A stretch of DNA of 64,000 nt, taken from positions 3,100,001 to 3,164,000 of the forward strand of contig NZ_JAEDAO010000001.1 in the NCBI RefSeq assembly GCF_016641735.1, written 5' to 3'. Source of the stretch: Ramlibacter algicola (GTDB lineage Bacteria > Pseudomonadota > Gammaproteobacteria > Burkholderiales > Burkholderiaceae_C). The position numbers were made by a program, and so were the translations under genes. Below, piece by piece: positions 61,724-64,000 of the stretch; the first letter of the stretch is position 1, and every line of letters begins with the position of its first letter. The notes below the pieces were generated by a model. That model saw only the letters and a program-made list of their open reading frames with translations. It made no database searches and had not been told where the DNA came from.

Positions 61724-62314
61724 ATGACCACCCGCTACCCCGCCCCCACCCTCGAGCAAGTGCCCGAGGACATCAAGGCCCGCATCCTGGAGGTGCAGGA
61801 CAAAGCCGGCTTCGTGCCGAACGTGTTCCTCGCGCTGGCGCGCCGGCCGGCCGAATGGCGCGCGTTCTTCGCGTACCACGACGCGCTGATGACGCCCGAG
61901 ACCGTCGGCCGCGAGAGCGGGCTGACCAAGGGCGAGCGCGAGATGATCGTCACCACGACGAGCGCGGCCAACCAGTGCCTGTACTGCGTCGTGGCGCACG
62001 GCGCCATCCTGCGCATCTACGAGAAGAAGCCGCTGGTGGCCGACCAGGTCGCGGTGAACTACCGCAAGGCCGACATCAGCCCGCGGCAGCGCGCGATGCT
62101 CGACTTCGCGATGAAGGTTTGCCTGCGCTCGCACGAGGTCGAGGACGCCGACTTCCAGCCGTTGCACGAGCACGGCTTCACCGACGAGGACATCTGGGAC
62201 ATCGCCGCGATCACCGCGTTCTTCGGCCTGTCCAACCGCATCGCGAGCTTCTCCAACATGCAGCCCAACCCCGAGTTCTTCCTGATGGGGCGGGTGCCGA
62301 AAGAGAAGAAGTGA
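61724..62314 (+). CDS. AhpD-like/carboxymuconolactone decarboxylase family protein (peroxidase-related)
   Basis: 196 residues from MTTRYPAPTLEQ; the 19 upstream codons come from the repeat. The redox motif is Cys85-Leu-Tyr-Cys88 with His92 (CLYCVVAHG), and DFAMKVCLRSHEVEDADFQPLHEHGFTDEDIWDI is typical of the 'peroxidase-related enzyme' branch. It probably reduces peroxides through a thiol partner. It stands alone. Confidence 0.9.
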   Translation: MTTRYPAPTLEQVPEDIKARILEVQDKAGFVPNVFLALARRPAEWRAFFAYHDALMTPETVGRESGLTKGEREMIVTTTSAANQCLYCVVAHGAILRIYEKKPLVADQVAVNYRKADISPRQRAMLDFAMKVCLRSHEVEDADFQPLHEHGFTDEDIWDIAAITAFFGLSNRIASFSNMQPNPEFFLMGRVPKEKK

Positions 62315-62341
62315 CGGCCTGAGCGCGTGAGCGCGGTGGCT

Positions 62342-62455
62342 GTCATCCCGGCGAAAGCCAGGATCCATCGCCGTGCGACCCCGACGATGGATTGCGGGTC
62401 AGGCCCGCAATGACAAGCTTCGTGGACCTGGATTGCGGGTCAAGCCCGCAATGAC
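62342..62455. repeat. palindromic repeat, family B, with duplicated right half
   Basis: The left palindrome GTCATCCCGGCGAAAGCCAG is followed by two copies of the GATTGCGGGTC(A)AGCCCGC-AATGAC half (about 62390-62414 and 62430-62455). The last copy reaches into the end of the N-formylglutamate amidohydrolase gene. Confidence 0.85.
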
Positions 62456-63318
62456 AGCGTTCGGGGGTCCACCTTCAACAGCCACTCGGACATCGCGCGC
62501 AGGTCGCCCTGCAGCTTCGTCCATGAGGGCAACAGCTCCAGGCTCTGCTCGTCCATGTACAGCTTGCGGTTGATCTCGACCTGGATGCCGTGCCGGTGGC
62601 GCGCCGGGTCGGCGTAGCGGCGGATCAGTTCCACGCCCTTGTAGGGGAAGTTCACCGCGACGTCGTAGCCGCGCTCGCGCAGGAACGCCGCCAGGCGCTC
62701 GGTCAGCTGCGGGTCCGCCGTCGAGCCATCGCGGTCACCGAGCACGATGTCGGCATGCGCCACGCCCGGGTGCTCCGTCGCGTACGGCCCGGCCACCGAC
62801 GGCATCGAGTGGCAGTCCAGGTGGATGCTGTAGCCGTGCCGCGCATGGGCCGCGTCGATCGCGGCCGCCACGGCCTGGTGGTACGGCGTCCAGCAGGTGT
62901 CGATGCGCCGCTGCACCTCGGCGGGCGCCAGCAGGCGGTCGTACAGCGGCCGGCCATCGTCGGTGTTCTTCCACACCAGGCCCTTGCCCAGGCGGATCTT
63001 GGCCAGCTGCGACGGGTCGGTTTCGATCGGGCCGGTCCAGGGGCCGTCGAGCAGGCTCGGGTCGATGTCGCGCTCGCTGCGGTTGGGGTCCAGGTAGCTG
63101 CGCGGGAACAGCGCCTCAATCCAGGCGATGCCCAGGCCGGGCGCGAAGTCGTAGAGCTTCTCGACGTGCGTGTCCTCGGCGCGGCGCAACTCATCGAGCG
63201 GGCAATTGCAGCGGAAATCGTCCGGGTAATGCGTACCGCTGTGGGGCGAGTCGAACACCAGCGGCGTGCGGCCGGCGACGGCACGCACGGCGGTGGCGGC
63301 GGAGGGCGACGAAGGCAT
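62440..63318 (-). CDS. N-formylglutamate amidohydrolase family protein
   Basis: 292 residues. PLVFDSPHSGTHYPDDF, DTHVEKLYDFAPGLG, RSYLDPNRSERDIDP and IHLDCHSMPS are the zinc-site and substrate blocks of HutG-type N-formylglutamate deformylases. The final codons (TLSLRA and the TGA) lie inside the family B repeat, so the C-terminus has been re-made by the repeat. No other histidine-degradation gene is nearby, and many members are stand-alone. Confidence 0.92.
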   Translation of the reverse strand: MPSSPSAATAVRAVAGRTPLVFDSPHSGTHYPDDFRCNCPLDELRRAEDTHVEKLYDFAPGLGIAWIEALFPRSYLDPNRSERDIDPSLLDGPWTGPIETDPSQLAKIRLGKGLVWKNTDDGRPLYDRLLAPAEVQRRIDTCWTPYHQAVAAAIDAAHARHGYSIHLDCHSMPSVAGPYATEHPGVAHADIVLGDRDGSTADPQLTERLAAFLRERGYDVAVNFPYKGVELIRRYADPARHRHGIQVEINRKLYMDEQSLELLPSWTKLQGDLRAMSEWLLKVDPRTLSLRA

Positions 63319-63395
63319 GACGCGACTCTAGCTCCCGCGCAACGCGACCGTGGCGACCGCACCCGTCACGCAGCGTCGACGACCACAATTGGTGC

Positions 63396-64000
63396 ATGCG
63401 CACGCGCACGTACGACGTCAACGGGCAGCGTCTCGAGGCGCTGGTGGGCGGTCCGGACAGCGGCGAACTCGTCCTGCTGCTGCACGGTTTTCCCGAATCG
63501 GGCGATGCGTGGCGGCGGCAGATCGCGGCACTGGCCGGTGCGGGCTACCACGTGATCGCGCCGCACCAGCGCGGCTACGCGGGCTCGTCCAAGCCGGCCA
63601 GCCTGTTCGAGTACCGGCTCGGCCTGCTGGCACGCGACGCGATCGCGCTGGCCGATGCCGTCGGCGCGACGAAGTGGTCCGTGGTCGGCCACGACTGGGG
63701 CGCGGCGATCGCGTGGCGGCTCGCAACCACGCATGCAGACCGGCTGCGCCACGTGGTCGTGATGAACGGCCCGCACCCGGGCACGGTGGGCCTGCACGCG
63801 CTGCGGCGGCCGACGCAATTGCTGCGCAGCTGGTACATCGGCGCATTCCAGGTGCCCTTCGTGCCGGAACTGCTGCTGCGCGCCGGCGACCACGCGTGGT
63901 TGCGGCACGCGTTGACGGCATCGGCCAACACGGGCGCTTTCGACGAGGACCTGCTGCGCACCTACGAAGCGCAGTGGTCGCAACCGGGCGCGCTGGCCTC
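63396..64000 (+). CDS. alpha/beta hydrolase, epoxide-hydrolase-like, truncated by window end
   Basis: 201 codons are visible; the gene runs off the right edge. His30-Gly-Phe-Pro (LLLHGFPESGDAWRRQ) is the oxyanion HGxP motif. The nucleophile is Asp100 in VVGHDWGAAIAWRLA. Asp rather than Ser at the elbow points to an epoxide hydrolase or dehalogenase-like member. The start MRTRTYDVNGQRLEALVGG at 63396 is divergent from the amidohydrolase. The acid/base residues lie beyond the window. Confidence 0.85.
   Translation, partial: MRTRTYDVNGQRLEALVGGPDSGELVLLLHGFPESGDAWRRQIAALAGAGYHVIAPHQRGYAGSSKPASLFEYRLGLLARDAIALADAVGATKWSVVGHDWGAAIAWRLATTHADRLRHVVVMNGPHPGTVGLHALRRPTQLLRSWYIGAFQVPFVPELLLRAGDHAWLRHALTASANTGAFDEDLLRTYEAQWSQPGALA

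Overview
The window is one continuous stretch of a very GC-rich, gene-dense bacterial chromosome with short intergenic gaps. The gene families are typical of a soil or plant-associated betaproteobacterium of the Comamonadaceae (Ramlibacter/Variovorax-like). They include Bug-type solute receptors, several branched-chain-amino-acid-type (HAAT) ABC transporters, CaiB/BaiF CoA transferases, aromatic-acid catabolism and an aldehyde oxidase of the PaoABC type. The taxon is an inference from gene content and composition. I see no rRNA, tRNA, CRISPR array, prophage or insertion sequence.

Layout. 1-12.9 kb: the first codons of a 4-oxalomesaconate hydratase-like gene (protocatechuate 4,5-cleavage), a signal-less ModA-like protein and a divergent LysR regulator. 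Then come an aldo/keto reductase with two small membrane proteins. A long minus-strand block follows: HAAT receptor, LivH, LivM, LivG, LivF, Bug receptor, DUF1932 dehydrogenase, AEC transporter. A MetE-C-like methyltransferase closes this part. 13-18 kb: small secreted proteins, a Vgb-like propeller protein, a hybrid histidine kinase and a small molybdopterin-domain protein. 18-21 kb: CaiB/BaiF transferase and panC/panB. 21.1-23.9 kb: a formate/nitrite-type channel overlapping a fused PP2C phosphatase/Ser-Thr kinase, behind a near-perfect sigma-54 promoter. 23.9-29 kb: MBL-fold lipid-hydrolase-like protein and paoABC-like oxidase. 29-45.7 kb: mostly single housekeeping or unknown genes, including a pseudouridine-synthase homologue without its catalytic Asp, pirin, ygiD, a DUF3703/YtkA fusion, a di-haem peroxidase, serine hydrolases, peptidase E and a run of tiny proteins. 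45.7-50.5 kb: the stationary-phase/stress trio prkA-yeaH-spoVR.

50.97-61.6 kb is the most coherent system. It has an amidohydrolase of the beta-ketoacyl-CoA hydrolase kind, facing a crotonase, a feruloyl-CoA-synthase-like ligase, an SDR dehydrogenase, a complete HAAT transporter (with LivM and LivG fused into one protein), a Bug receptor and a MarR regulator. A MarR-style palindrome lies across the divergent promoter. I read it as uptake and CoA-dependent, non-thiolytic side-chain shortening of a hydroxycinnamate-like phenylpropanoid. Its benzoate products could feed the protocatechuate ring-cleavage genes suggested at the left edge. The right edge holds an AhpD-like protein, N-formylglutamate amidohydrolase and the start of an epoxide-hydrolase-like alpha/beta hydrolase.

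Paired palindromic repeats of two related families sit in many gaps (near 1.8, 10.3, 17.4, 31.4, 36.3, 50.9, 56.5, 61.6 and 62.4 kb). They create false N-terminal extensions (peptides such as MDSRLRGND) on several open frames, and I have trimmed gene starts accordingly.
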